Source: Wenyingzhuangia sp039768865
GTDB taxonomy: Bacteria > Bacteroidota > Bacteroidia > Flavobacteriales > Flavobacteriaceae
Length of the DNA: 38,759 nucleotides
Strand: one strand, 5' to 3'
Assembly: GCF_039768865.1 (NCBI RefSeq)
Contig: NZ_JBDMZQ010000008.1
Shown piece by piece: positions 8,190 through 16,575 of the stretch (positions are counted from its first letter, which is position 1; each line of letters begins with the position of its first letter). The translations under genes were made by a program, and so were the position numbers. Below the pieces are notes generated by a model that ran no database searches, was not told the DNA's origin, and was given only the letters and a program-made list of their open reading frames with translations.

Positions 8190-8741
8190 ATGATGAATTT
8201 TATTTTAGACCCATGGCCTTGGTACGTTTCAGGAGGGTTAATTGCTTTTGTAATGTTTTTATTGTTGATGATGGGAGATAGTTTTGGTATGTCCTCAAAC
8301 CTTAGAACTTTATGTACGATTTGCGGTGCAGGTAAAAAAACAGATTTTTTTGATTTTAATTGGAAATCACAAAAATGGAACTTACTCGTGATGACTGGAG
8401 CTGTTGTAGGAGGTTTCATTGGAAGTCATTTCTTAAGTAGTCACTCTGGAGTTGCCATCAGTAACGAAACAATATTAAGTTTACAAGAATACGGAATAGA
8501 TAGTTCAACTACCTCATATTTACCTATTGAGATTTTTGAGGCTTACAGTGTTAAAAGTATTTTGCTATTGGCCATTGGAGGGTTTTTAGTAGGTTTTGGA
8601 GCTCGTTATGCTGGAGGTTGTACTTCGGGTCATGCGATATCAGGATTGAGTAATTTACAGTTGCCTTCGCTAATCGCTGTAGTTGGTTTTTTTGTAGGTG
8701 GATTATTTATGATTCACGTTTTGTTTCCTTTTATTTTTTAA
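8190..8741 (+). CDS. YeeE/YedE family membrane protein, first half of split sulfur-compound transporter
   Basis: A 183-aa membrane protein with about four to five hydrophobic helices. The YeeE/YedE signature GARYAGGCTSGHAISGL lies near residues 145-161, with the conserved Cys in GGCTSG. In the characterised relative TsuA, similar conserved cysteines guide thiosulfate through the pore, so uptake of thiosulfate or another reduced sulfur species is the likely role; the exact substrate is unknown. It is half the length of one-piece YeeE proteins and is followed after 10 bp by the second half, an arrangement common in Bacteroidota and Proteobacteria. Starts at 8190 and 8193 (Met-Met) are equally possible. 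Confidence 0.88.
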   Translation: MMNFILDPWPWYVSGGLIAFVMFLLLMMGDSFGMSSNLRTLCTICGAGKKTDFFDFNWKSQKWNLLVMTGAVVGGFIGSHFLSSHSGVAISNETILSLQEYGIDSSTTSYLPIEIFEAYSVKSILLLAIGGFLVGFGARYAGGCTSGHAISGLSNLQLPSLIAVVGFFVGGLFMIHVLFPFIF

Positions 8742-8751
8742 CTAGAGAATT

Positions 8752-9165
8752 ATGAAAAATTTAGCATATTTAAGTATAGGAGTAATCTTTGGTATTACCA
8801 TGTTCAAATCAGAGGCAGCCTCATGGTTTAGAATTTATGAAATGTTTAATTTCCAAGCGTTTCACATGTATGGAATTATAGGTGTAGCTTTGTTCTTTGG
8901 TGTTTTGATGACTGCTATTATCAAAAAGAAGAATATTAAGTCTTTTTATGGAGTACCCGTAAAATTTGATGACAAAGAAAAAAGTATCAAAAGATATTTG
9001 TTTGGAGGGATCATTTTTGGATTGGGTTGGGCGTTAGCTGGTGCTTGTCCAGGACCCATGTTTACATTAGTAGGAGCAGGGTTTTACGGAATATTAATTG
9101 TTATTGGTTTTGCGATGCTCGGTACTTATGTGTACGGGATTTTCAAGAATAAGTTACCTCATTAG
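8752..9165 (+). CDS. YeeE/YedE family membrane protein, second half of split transporter (DUF6691-like)
   Basis: A 137-aa membrane protein with about four helices. It carries the partner signature FGLGWALAGACPGPMFTLVG near residues 90-109, with the conserved Cys in GACPGP. It begins 10 bp after the preceding half-transporter, so the two are almost certainly co-transcribed and should form one sulfur-compound channel or transporter. A hydrophilic loop (KKKNIKSFYGVPVKF) separates the second and third helices. No rhodanese, persulfide dioxygenase or other sulfur enzyme is next to it, so the sulfur role rests on family membership. Confidence 0.87.
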   Translation: MKNLAYLSIGVIFGITMFKSEAASWFRIYEMFNFQAFHMYGIIGVALFFGVLMTAIIKKKNIKSFYGVPVKFDDKEKSIKRYLFGGIIFGLGWALAGACPGPMFTLVGAGFYGILIVIGFAMLGTYVYGIFKNKLPH

Positions 9166-9185
9166 TGTTTTCATAGTGAAGTTAT

Positions 9186-9224
9186 AAAAAAAACCAAATT
9201 AGAGTTTACTCTTTTTTGGGTTTT
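9186..9224. terminator. Bidirectional hairpin terminator between YeeE/YedE pair and Nudix regulator
   Basis: Nested complementary blocks (A-rich run plus CC at 9189-9195 with GGGTTTT at 9218-9224, and AGAGT at 9201-9205 with ACTCT at 9208-9212) form a stem between two converging genes. A-rich and T-rich flanks supply the U-tract in each direction. Confidence 0.6.
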
Positions 9225-9888
9225 ATATGTTAAAGTAAAACCCATTTTCTTTGAGTTTTTGGTATATCTTTTCATCAAAACGATAAAGTTTTGCAGGTTT
9301 ATGAGCTACATTTTCTTGTTTTTTACCTGTATCGATCAAAAGTTTCATTTGGTTGATTTTTGTTCTAAAGTTTCGCTTGTTTAACTCTATTTGTAAAATA
9401 GCCTCATAGACCTTTTGCAGATTGGTTAAGCTAAAACATTCAGGCAACAAGTTAAATCCAATAGGTTCATTTCCCACTCTAATTTTTAATCTTTTATGTG
9501 CACTTTTGATAATTTCTTTATGGTCAAAAGCCAGATTTGGAAGCGAGTCTATATCACACCATTCAAGCTTTTCTGCAGTGTATCCTGGTTGCGGAGAGTA
9601 ATGTTCAATATTGATTAATGCATAGTAACTAATGGTGATCACCCTTTTATCTGGATATCTATCTATTTCTCCAAATGCCCTGATTTGTTCTAGGTAAATA
9701 TTCTCTAGATTAGTGAGCTCTTTGAGTGTGTTCTTGGCACTGTCATAGATACTAATGCTAGAGTCTAAAAAATCACCAGGTAAGGCCATCAATCCTTTTT
9801 GAGGCTCATTATTACGCTTGATCAAAAGAACTTTTAATTTTTCGTTTTTAAATCCAAAAATAACACAGTCTACGGAGTTGTATATCAT
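9223..9888 (-). CDS. Nudix-domain (NrtR/AraR-like) transcriptional regulator, predicted xylose repressor
   Basis: A 221-aa protein with an N-terminal Nudix fold (about 1-135) followed by a winged-helix-like region (about 140-221, with NKRNFRTKINQMKLLI as probable recognition-helix area). The Nudix box is degenerate: in the segment GDFLDSSISIYDSAKNTL and what follows, the REUxEE metal-binding motif is not preserved, so it is more likely a ligand sensor than a hydrolase. Regulators of this architecture (NrtR family) include the Bacteroides arabinose regulator AraR. Here it is divergent from xylB-xylA, with a 23-bp perfect palindrome between them, so control of xylose catabolism is a well-supported inference. 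The effector is probably xylose or a phosphorylated derivative. Confidence 0.88.
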   Translation of the reverse strand: MIYNSVDCVIFGFKNEKLKVLLIKRNNEPQKGLMALPGDFLDSSISIYDSAKNTLKELTNLENIYLEQIRAFGEIDRYPDKRVITISYYALINIEHYSPQPGYTAEKLEWCDIDSLPNLAFDHKEIIKSAHKRLKIRVGNEPIGFNLLPECFSLTNLQKVYEAILQIELNKRNFRTKINQMKLLIDTGKKQENVAHKPAKLYRFDEKIYQKLKENGFYFNI

Positions 9889-9957
9889 TATAAAAGTACA
9901 TAAGATTAAGGGTAAAGATAAATAAAACGGATTGTAAATAAAATACCATTAAATTAG

Positions 9958-9988
9958 TTTGTCATTTGAATTTTACTATCTATATTTG
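9958..9988 (+). promoter_or_regulatory. xylB promoter, Bacteroidota type
   Basis: A -33 TTTG at 9958-9961 and a -7 TATATTTG at 9981-9988 are separated by 19 bp, matching the Bacteroidota primary-sigma consensus. Transcription should start within the following palindrome, about 50-55 bp before the xylB ATG. Confidence 0.75.
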
Positions 9989-10011
9989 CTTAGTTTGAAA
10001 TTCAAACTAAG
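9989..10011. promoter_or_regulatory. 23-bp perfect palindrome, predicted operator of the xyl unit
   Basis: The arms CTTAGTTTGAA (9989-9999) and TTCAAACTAAG (10001-10011) are exact reverse complements around one central A. The site abuts the -7 box of the xylB promoter and covers the expected start site, as for a repressor operator. The adjacent divergent Nudix-type regulator is the obvious candidate to bind it. Confidence 0.8.
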
Positions 10012-10050
10012 TTTGTTTTAGAGCAAAATAGTATAAAAAAAAATGTAAAC

Positions 10051-11535
10051 ATGCTGCTAATAGGTTATGATCTAGGAAGTTCATCTGTAAAAGCTTCTTT
10101 GGTTGACAGTAAAACAAAAAAAGTTTTGGCTCTTGCTCAGTATCCTGAACGAGAGATGACAATAGATGCTCCTCAAGAAAATTGGGCGGAGCAACATCCA
10201 AGTGATTGGTGGTCTAATGTATGTAAAGTCACAGATTTACTTTTTGAAAATACTGAGTTCTGTAGAACGGATGTTATAGCTATCGGTATTGCTTATCAGA
10301 TGCATGGATTGGTGACACTGAATTCAGATAACGAACCGGCTAGACCAGCGATCATTTGGTGTGATAGTAGAGCAGTATCTATTGGTGACAAAGCCTTTGA
10401 GGAAATTGGTAGAAAAAATTGTTTAGAGCATTTGCTAAATTCTCCAGGAAATTTTACTGCTTCTAAGTTAAAATGGGTTCAAGAAAATGAGCCCGAAACC
10501 TATAAAACGATAAGGAAAATAATGTTACCTGGTGATTATATAGCTTTTAAATTTACCCAGAAGTTTACAACAACAAATACAGGTTTGTCCGAAGGGGTGT
10601 TTTGGGACTTCAAGAATGATCAGTTAAGCGAGACCATTATGGATTATTATGGTTTTGATTATGACTTGATTCCAAAAATAGTTCCAGTTTTTTCAAACCA
10701 AGGAAAAATAACTTCTGCAATAGCAAATGAATTTGGCTTTGATCCGAATACTATTGTTTCTTACAGGGCAGGAGATCAACCCAATAATGCATTTTCTTTA
10801 AACGTTTTAGAGCCGGGCGAGATTGCAGCTACAGGAGGAACTTCAGGAGTAGTTTATGGAGTGGTTGATCAGTTGAAATTTGACCCGAATAATAGGGTCA
10901 ATACCTTTGCTCACATAAATCATACAGAAAAGCAAAGAAGGTTGGGGGTACTTTTGTGTATCAATGGAACTGGAAGCGCTTATGCTTGGTTGAGAAATAA
11001 TTTAGCAGAGGATATGGATTATTTTGAGTTAGAAACATTAGCAAATTCGATAGAAATAGGAGCAGACGGTTTGTCTTTTTTACCCTTTGGTAATGGAGCA
11101 GAACGTATGCTACAGAATACAATCATTGCTGCTCAGTTTGAGGGATTGCAATTTAACAAACACAAACTCGCTCATATGGTAAGGGCTTGTATAGAAGGAA
11201 TTGCTTTTTCTTTTGTTTATGGTATTAAATGTATGCATGAACTTGGTTTAGACCCAAGCGTTATTAAAGTAGGGAATGACAATATGTTCCAATCCAGTAT
11301 ATTTGCTAAAACTATTGCTACATTGACCCATGCAGAAATTCAAGTCAAAGAAACCAATGGTGCCGTTGGTGCTGCAATTGGAGCAGGTTTTGGGGCCAAT
11401 AAAATTGAGAGTTTAAAAGTCGCATTTGATCAAGAAAATATCATCAAAACATATCAAGCCGACAAATCAAAATTAGAAGCTTACACTAAAGCTTATGAGA
11501 AGTGGCTAAAATTATTAGAAACAAAAATAAAATAA
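10051..11535 (+). CDS. xylB: Xylulokinase
   Basis: A 494-aa FGGY-family sugar kinase. It begins with the phosphate-binding GYDLGSSSVKASLVD, contains YQMHGLV (82-88) and IIWCDSRA (101-108), and has the catalytic base D242 in RAGDQPNNAF, the position equivalent to the catalytic Asp of E. coli XylB. A second nucleotide-binding segment, TGGTSGVVYG, follows. It phosphorylates D-xylulose to xylulose 5-phosphate for the pentose phosphate pathway. The xylulose assignment is favoured over other FGGY kinases because xylose isomerase follows 6 bp downstream. Expression should be governed by the promoter and palindrome at 9958-10011. Confidence 0.95.
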   Translation: MLLIGYDLGSSSVKASLVDSKTKKVLALAQYPEREMTIDAPQENWAEQHPSDWWSNVCKVTDLLFENTEFCRTDVIAIGIAYQMHGLVTLNSDNEPARPAIIWCDSRAVSIGDKAFEEIGRKNCLEHLLNSPGNFTASKLKWVQENEPETYKTIRKIMLPGDYIAFKFTQKFTTTNTGLSEGVFWDFKNDQLSETIMDYYGFDYDLIPKIVPVFSNQGKITSAIANEFGFDPNTIVSYRAGDQPNNAFSLNVLEPGEIAATGGTSGVVYGVVDQLKFDPNNRVNTFAHINHTEKQRRLGVLLCINGTGSAYAWLRNNLAEDMDYFELETLANSIEIGADGLSFLPFGNGAERMLQNTIIAAQFEGLQFNKHKLAHMVRACIEGIAFSFVYGIKCMHELGLDPSVIKVGNDNMFQSSIFAKTIATLTHAEIQVKETNGAVGAAIGAGFGANKIESLKVAFDQENIIKTYQADKSKLEAYTKAYEKWLKLLETKIK

Positions 11536-11541
11536 TATATC

Positions 11542-12873
11542 ATGTCAAAATTAACGATTGGGAATAAAGAATATTTCCCAGGTATTGGAGAAATTAAGTT
11601 TGAAGGTAAGGATTCAAAAAACCCGTTAGCTTATAAGTACTATAACCCAGACCAAGTTGTTGCTGGAAAGACGATGAGAGAACACTTTAAATTTTCTATC
11701 GCCTATTGGCATACTTTCTGTGGTCAAGGCTCTGACCCATTTGGTCCTGGAACCCAAAATTTTGAATGGGATCAGCACTCTGATCCTATACAAGCGGCGA
11801 AGAATAAAGCAGATGCTGCTTTTGAATTCATCACAAAAATGGGTTTTGACTACTATTGTTTTCATGATTTTGATTTGATTCAAGAGGGAGCAACTTTTGA
11901 AGAGTCAGAGGCTCGTTTAAAAGAAATTGTTGCTTATTTAAAGGAAAAACAAGCGGCAAGTGGTGTTAAATTATTGTGGGGTACTGCGAATTGTTTCTCT
12001 AATCCACGCTATATGAATGGAGCTGCTACCAATCCAAATTTTGATGTGGTTGCAAGAGCCGGAGCACAAATTAAATTGGCGTTAGATGCGACAATGGAGT
12101 TAGAGGGTGAAAACTATGTCTTTTGGGGAGGTAGAGAAGGTTATATGTCTCTTTTGAACACAGACATGGGTCGAGAGTTAGACCATATGGGTCAGTTTTT
12201 AGGATTGGCTAAAGATTATGCAAGAGGTAAGGGGTTTAAAGGGAATTTCTTTATTGAACCAAAGCCTATGGAGCCAACAAAGCATCAGTATGATTTTGAT
12301 GCTGCTACTGTTATCGGTTTTTTAAATAAATATGGACTACAAGATGACTTTAAAATCAATTTAGAAGTCAATCATGCCACATTAGCAAGTCATACAATGC
12401 AACATGAAATGGATATCGCTGCTCAAGCTGGAATGTTAGGAAGTGTTGATGCCAATCGTGGTGATTATCAAAATGGATGGGACACGGATCAATTCCCAAA
12501 TAATATTCAAGAAACAGCAGAGGCCATGTTGGTTTTCTTAAAGGCTGGTGGGTTGCAAGGAGGTGGAGTTAATTTTGATGCAAAAATCAGAAGGAATTCT
12601 ACAGATTTAGAAGATGCTTTTTTAGCTCATATTGGTGGGGCCGATACCTTTGCAAGAGGTTTGTTGGTTGCTGATAAAATCATAAGAGAATCACAATACG
12701 AGGCTTTAAGAACCAAACGTTATACATCTTTTGATAGCGGAAACGGTAAAGCCTTTGAAGAGGGTAAGTTAACATTTGAAGATTTCTATACCATTGCAAA
12801 AAAGAATGGGGAATTGCCTAGTATTAGTGGTAAACAAGAATTGTTTGAAAATATTATTAATGATCATATTTAA
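11542..12873 (+). CDS. xylA: Xylose isomerase
   Basis: A 443-aa enzyme of the long (class II) xylose isomerase type. Signature segments are FKFSIAYWHTFCGQGSDPFG near the N-terminus, the catalytic His in YCFHDFD (near residue 109), VFWGGREGY (about 193-201), the metal-ligand region FFIEPKPMEPTKHQYD, EVNHATLASHTMQHE, and SVDANRGD. It converts D-xylose to D-xylulose in the cytoplasm using two divalent metal ions. It forms an operon with xylB (6-bp gap) and ends at a clear terminator (12943-12973). No xylose transporter or xylosidase lies in the window, so uptake must be encoded elsewhere. Confidence 0.97.
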   Translation: MSKLTIGNKEYFPGIGEIKFEGKDSKNPLAYKYYNPDQVVAGKTMREHFKFSIAYWHTFCGQGSDPFGPGTQNFEWDQHSDPIQAAKNKADAAFEFITKMGFDYYCFHDFDLIQEGATFEESEARLKEIVAYLKEKQAASGVKLLWGTANCFSNPRYMNGAATNPNFDVVARAGAQIKLALDATMELEGENYVFWGGREGYMSLLNTDMGRELDHMGQFLGLAKDYARGKGFKGNFFIEPKPMEPTKHQYDFDAATVIGFLNKYGLQDDFKINLEVNHATLASHTMQHEMDIAAQAGMLGSVDANRGDYQNGWDTDQFPNNIQETAEAMLVFLKAGGLQGGGVNFDAKIRRNSTDLEDAFLAHIGGADTFARGLLVADKIIRESQYEALRTKRYTSFDSGNGKAFEEGKLTFEDFYTIAKKNGELPSISGKQELFENIINDHI

Positions 12874-12942
12874 CAACCTTTTAAAGCAGGACTTGTTGGT
12901 TTAGTTTAACCTGCTTTTGTTCAAAAGTTGTTGGATTGGTTT

Positions 12943-12973
12943 TCCCTTCTCTAGTTTAGAGAAGGGATTTTTT
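12943..12973 (+). terminator. Intrinsic terminator after xylA
   Basis: The arms TCCCTTCTCTA (12943-12953) and TAGAGAAGGGA (12957-12967) form an 11-bp perfect stem with a 3-nt loop, followed by six Ts. The T-run overlaps the stop codon of the convergent rlmF gene. A weaker hairpin (AAAGCAGG 12883-12890 with CCTGCTTT 12910-12917) lies between xylA and this site. Confidence 0.85.
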
Positions 12974-13820
12974 ATGAATAGCGCCAAGCCACACATCTAC
13001 TTTTTTTATTTCCCTGTTCCATCTCTATGATTTTCACTTCTGTGGGTTGTATTTTATTGATCGCCCTCTTTATATTTTTAAGATTTTCTTTTTGAGAGAC
13101 CAAGCAGGTAAACCAGTTTACTTGTTTTTTGAATTGGACACTTTCGACAATCATTTTTTTTATGAAAGCCTCTTCACCTCCTTTATACCACAATTCGTTT
13201 GATGTTCCTCCAAAGTTTAGCGTGTTTTTAGTGTTGAGATTTAAATTTCTAACCTTACGCTCATTTTTTTTGGCTGCATCAGTAGCATTTTTAAAAAATG
13301 GTGGGTTGCAAACGACAACATCAAATCTATCGTTAGGATTTATGATGTTGACTAGAATGTTATTTTTGAACTTTTGAGGTCTAAGTTCAATATCATGCAA
13401 ACATTTGTTTTTGCGTATGATTTGTTTTGCATTTTGTAGTGACTCCAGATTGACCTCACTTGCTTTACAGTTCCAGTTGAAATGACACCTTCCTAATATG
13501 GGGTATATTAAATTTGCACCTGTTCCGATATCTAACAAATGAATGTTTTTTTTGTTTGCAAGCAACTCGTCTATATGGAGTAGATAATCAAGTCTACCTG
13601 GAATTGGCGGGCATAAATTGTTTTCTGGAATTTCCCAATACCTCAATCGATAATGTAATAGGAGGATTGCTTTGTTTAGTGCTTTAACCGCTTCTTTATC
13701 TTCAAATCGTATCGTTTTATTACCATATTTATTGGTAAACACATGTTTTTTAAGACTTGGATAAGCTTTTGATAGCTGATCAAATTGGTAAGATTCTTGA
13801 AATGGATTTTTTTTGTGCAT
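12972..13820 (-). CDS. rlmF: 23S rRNA (adenine(1618)-N6)-methyltransferase
   Basis: A 282-aa Rossmann-fold methyltransferase, close to the usual RlmF length of about 300. Family landmarks are the start MHKKNPFQESYQF, LCPPIPGRLDYL (69-80), the SAM-binding motif LLDIGTGANLIYP (95-107) and the N6-adenine methylase motif NPPF (172-175). It modifies A1618 of 23S rRNA (E. coli numbering) during ribosome assembly. It is on the opposite strand from xylA, the two ending tail to tail, and 59 bp downstream of the DUF1853 gene. Confidence 0.93.
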   Translation of the reverse strand: MHKKNPFQESYQFDQLSKAYPSLKKHVFTNKYGNKTIRFEDKEAVKALNKAILLLHYRLRYWEIPENNLCPPIPGRLDYLLHIDELLANKKNIHLLDIGTGANLIYPILGRCHFNWNCKASEVNLESLQNAKQIIRKNKCLHDIELRPQKFKNNILVNIINPNDRFDVVVCNPPFFKNATDAAKKNERKVRNLNLNTKNTLNFGGTSNELWYKGGEEAFIKKMIVESVQFKKQVNWFTCLVSQKENLKNIKRAINKIQPTEVKIIEMEQGNKKSRCVAWRYS

Positions 13821-13879
13821 TGTTGTTTTTTAGGAGTTGTATAACAATATATAAGCAGTTATGATCATCATATTTTAAT

Positions 13880-14698
13880 TTACCAGAATGTAATAAACAA
13901 ACGTTCGTAAGTTTTATTTCTTTTTACCCACAACAAAGGGCTGTGTTTGAAATTAATTTGCTCTATAATTTCTTTTTTGATTTCCTCAAAAGAACACCAA
14001 GTGTCATTGTTTTTTGGATCGATAAGCCAATCTACTTTTATAGGGAGGTGATATAAATCACCATTAGGTAAAATATCAAGTTCTTGATGACTGATGTAGT
14101 AACCTTTGATACATTCATGATTAATATTGGCAAAGGTTTGATTTCTTAAGTGAAGTGGTACGTATAACTGGGCCAAAAAATGAACCGATTGTTTGATGTT
14201 ATGTGGATTTATTCCTTTTTTGGATAATATCTTTTTTGTTGAGTTATTCTTTAATAGCGGGAATTGTTTTGATTTTAATTTTAATAGTTTTTGTGCTAAG
14301 GAGTCTTTAAGATTGGGTCCAATCCATCGATTTATTTCATTAGGCTCATCAGGTTTATAGAGATAGAATTTATAGGCCAGTTCTATGTGGTGGATTTCAT
14401 TATTTTTTTTCTGTATTATAAAATCTAACTCTCCAATTGTTTGATGTTTATCGACTTGAATTTGTATGTTATGGGCCAGTGAACAATATGCTTCTTGTTT
14501 CTCAAGATTTTTTTGATAAAAAATTTCTACTAATTTACCCAGTCTATGGTGCTTGCTCGTATCTATACTTGCCCAATCTATGTTTTCATGAAATGGGATT
14601 TCTATAGGTCGGTATTCGTAAAAATCAACGTCATTCCATAAAATAGGAGTGTTTTTTAATCCCTGGTATTGTTTTTTTAATTTAGAAAGTTCAATCAT
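13880..14698 (-). CDS. DUF1853 family protein, possible PD-(D/E)XK-like fold
   Basis: A 272-aa cytoplasmic protein matching the DUF1853 family: GELDFII (89-95), HHIELAYKFYLY (103-114) and RWIGPNLKDSLAQKL (124-138) are the recognisable conserved segments. The spaced acidic residues D92 and E106 with K110 recall a nuclease-like (PD-(D/E)XK) core, but the spacing is not canonical and nuclease activity is a guess. No partner gene is informative; it lies between an rRNA methyltransferase gene and rlmF on the same strand. Length is ordinary for the family and there is no sign of damage. Confidence 0.78.
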   Translation of the reverse strand: MIELSKLKKQYQGLKNTPILWNDVDFYEYRPIEIPFHENIDWASIDTSKHHRLGKLVEIFYQKNLEKQEAYCSLAHNIQIQVDKHQTIGELDFIIQKKNNEIHHIELAYKFYLYKPDEPNEINRWIGPNLKDSLAQKLLKLKSKQFPLLKNNSTKKILSKKGINPHNIKQSVHFLAQLYVPLHLRNQTFANINHECIKGYYISHQELDILPNGDLYHLPIKVDWLIDPKNNDTWCSFEEIKKEIIEQINFKHSPLLWVKRNKTYERLFITFW

Positions 14699-14783
14699 TA
14701 CATTATGGGTTTTTATTTTACTCTACTAAACTGTTTATCTACAATTTTTATCTTGGAGGTCATGCTAAACCTCTAAAGATAAA

Positions 14784-14821
14784 AAAGCTTCAAACAATAT
14801 TTGTCTGAAGCTTTGTTTTTT
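14784..14821 (-). terminator. Hairpin terminator downstream of the RlmD-like gene
   Basis: The arms AAAGCTTCA (14784-14792) and TGAAGCTTT (14806-14814) form a 9-bp stem with an inner ACAA/TTGT pairing. The A-run at 14781-14786 gives a U-tract on the minus strand, and Ts at 14816-14821 give one on the plus strand. Confidence 0.65.
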
Positions 14822-14838
14822 ATGTTTGTATGATTTTT

Positions 14839-16290
14839 TTATTTTTCAAAAAGAATAATGCTTTCAATATGAGCTGTATGTGGGAATTGGTCGACAAGGC
14901 TCATTTTAGAAATGTGGTATCCAGCTTGTCTCAAGATTTCAGTATCTCTCGCTTGTGTTGCAGGATTGCAGGAAACATAGACCATTCTATTTGCTCCTAT
15001 TTTGATAACTTTGTCTAGTGTTTTTGGAGCTATTCCAGCTCGAGGAGGGTCTAAAACAATTGTTTCTATATTACCCTTGTATTGGGGGTATTGTACTAAA
15101 AATTTACCAACATCTGCTGCGTAAAAATCTACTCCTTCAATTTTATTGCGTTTGGCATTTTGTTCTGCATCTTTTATTGCATCAGTGACAATATCAACAC
15201 CAATAATCTTAGTTCCTGTAGTTTTTGACGCTAATATTTGACCAATAGTTCCAGTTCCGCAAAATAAATCCATAACGATTTTACCATTTACAGTCTCAGC
15301 TTTTTCTAAAGCGTAATCGATAACCTTAGCATAAAGCTTCTCCGCAGATTTTGGGTTGGTTTGGAAGAAACTTTTCATAGAAATTTCAAAGTCTAGCCCT
15401 AATAAGCTTTCTACAATTCTATCTTCTCCAAAAATTAATTTTTCGGTTCCGGTTACTGCTAGGGTTCTATCTCCAACTTCGTCGTTTGTTGTGTGAATAA
15501 GCCCAGCAATCCTTTCTCCAAATAATTTCTTTAGTAGCGCTACAAAAGCTTCCATATCAAAATTGGATATTTGTGGAGAAGTTGTAACTAAATTACATAA
15601 GATTTGATTGGTTTTATAACTTTTTCTAATAACAAAATAGCGAAAGAATCCTCTTTTTTGAGGAGCATGCCAAGGGTCTAGTCCAGTATCTTCACAAAAT
15701 TGTCGAATGTACTTTAAACTATTTTCTATTTGAGAATCAAATAAACCAGAGTCTTGATCAAGATTTTCTGCACACCACCAGGTACCACGTTTTTTAAACC
15801 CTAAAGCAAATTCATCTACATCAGTTTTTTTTTCAAAGTCATATCGAATGGCAGAGAATCCATATTCCATTTTATTTCTATAGTGGAATACTTCAGGAGA
15901 ACTGATAAATTCATCAAACAAGTCTTCTATATTTTCGACTTTACCAATTCGTTTGAACAGTTCTAGCGTACTGTTTTTTTTGTATTGATGTTGAATATCA
16001 ATTGGGAGCTTGATGTATGGAGCTCCAGGAATCAATTGAAATGGGACTTCTATCTCTTGATCTGATGGTGATAATACTTCAAACAGTTTGGCTTCTGCAT
16101 ACTGTTTGCTTGTTTTTTTTATTTGACATCGTACTGTCTGTCCAGGTAGAGTGTTGGGTACAAAAACTACAAATTGTCCATTTTCGTTTCTAATTCTCCC
16201 AATCCCCTTTCCTCCAAACGCATAGTCTTCTATAGTAATAGAGATGATTTCACCTCTTTTTACAAATTTATTTCGTTCTCTTTTTGGCAT
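14839..16290 (-). CDS. rlmD: 23S rRNA (uracil-5)-methyltransferase, RlmD/RumA family, without Fe-S cysteines
   Basis: A 483-aa TrmA/RumA-family enzyme. It has an N-terminal TRAM RNA-binding domain (about 8-72, with EDYAFGGKGIGRI), a central insert domain, a SAM site (MDLFCGTGTIGQILA), the motif VLDPPRAG, the catalytic Cys441 in VYVSCNPAT and the general base E476 in HIESIILF. It should make m5U in 23S rRNA (U1939 or U747 type; which one cannot be told). Where RumA-type enzymes have the C-x5-C-x2-C motif for a [4Fe-4S] cluster, this protein reads VPFQLIPGAPYIKLPIDIQH (82-101), with no cysteine. The surrounding alignment is retained, so the cluster appears to have been lost while catalysis is kept. 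Confidence 0.87.
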   Translation of the reverse strand: MPKRERNKFVKRGEIISITIEDYAFGGKGIGRIRNENGQFVVFVPNTLPGQTVRCQIKKTSKQYAEAKLFEVLSPSDQEIEVPFQLIPGAPYIKLPIDIQHQYKKNSTLELFKRIGKVENIEDLFDEFISSPEVFHYRNKMEYGFSAIRYDFEKKTDVDEFALGFKKRGTWWCAENLDQDSGLFDSQIENSLKYIRQFCEDTGLDPWHAPQKRGFFRYFVIRKSYKTNQILCNLVTTSPQISNFDMEAFVALLKKLFGERIAGLIHTTNDEVGDRTLAVTGTEKLIFGEDRIVESLLGLDFEISMKSFFQTNPKSAEKLYAKVIDYALEKAETVNGKIVMDLFCGTGTIGQILASKTTGTKIIGVDIVTDAIKDAEQNAKRNKIEGVDFYAADVGKFLVQYPQYKGNIETIVLDPPRAGIAPKTLDKVIKIGANRMVYVSCNPATQARDTEILRQAGYHISKMSLVDQFPHTAHIESIILFEK

Positions 16291-16575
16291 TCGGCAAATG
16301 TACTAATACTTGTTTATAAACTAGAATTTTTCATTACCGAAAAATTTGTCTAAAAAAAAAATCGTTCAAAACCGATGGTTAAAACGTTACTATTTGATTT
16401 GGTAGTAATCAATGATGTTTTAAAAAGGAACGATACTTTATAGACCCATAAATAAAATAGTTCTAATCATCATCGATGATTTTTTGAATTAAAATAGTAT
16501 TTGTTTGCCTTATTCTATTGTCAAATGGATCTTTTGAGGTCATCATAAAGTCGTTAGGTGTTTCATCAAAAAAAA
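16291..16575. other. 285-bp gap downstream of tspO with a possible 27-codon reading frame
   Basis: No standard gene is visible. On the minus strand, 16546-16463 encodes MMTSKDPFDNRIRQTNTILI and seven more residues (QKIIDDD), and the same frame stays open and protein-like upstream (DETPNDF). No start-site evidence or known homology can be offered. It may be a tiny gene, the remnant of a longer one, or chance. Confidence 0.3.

Noticed and set aside
8183..8419. 78-aa minus-strand ORF over the start of the first YeeE/YedE gene
   Set aside because: Antisense to a membrane protein with clear family motifs; no independent support.
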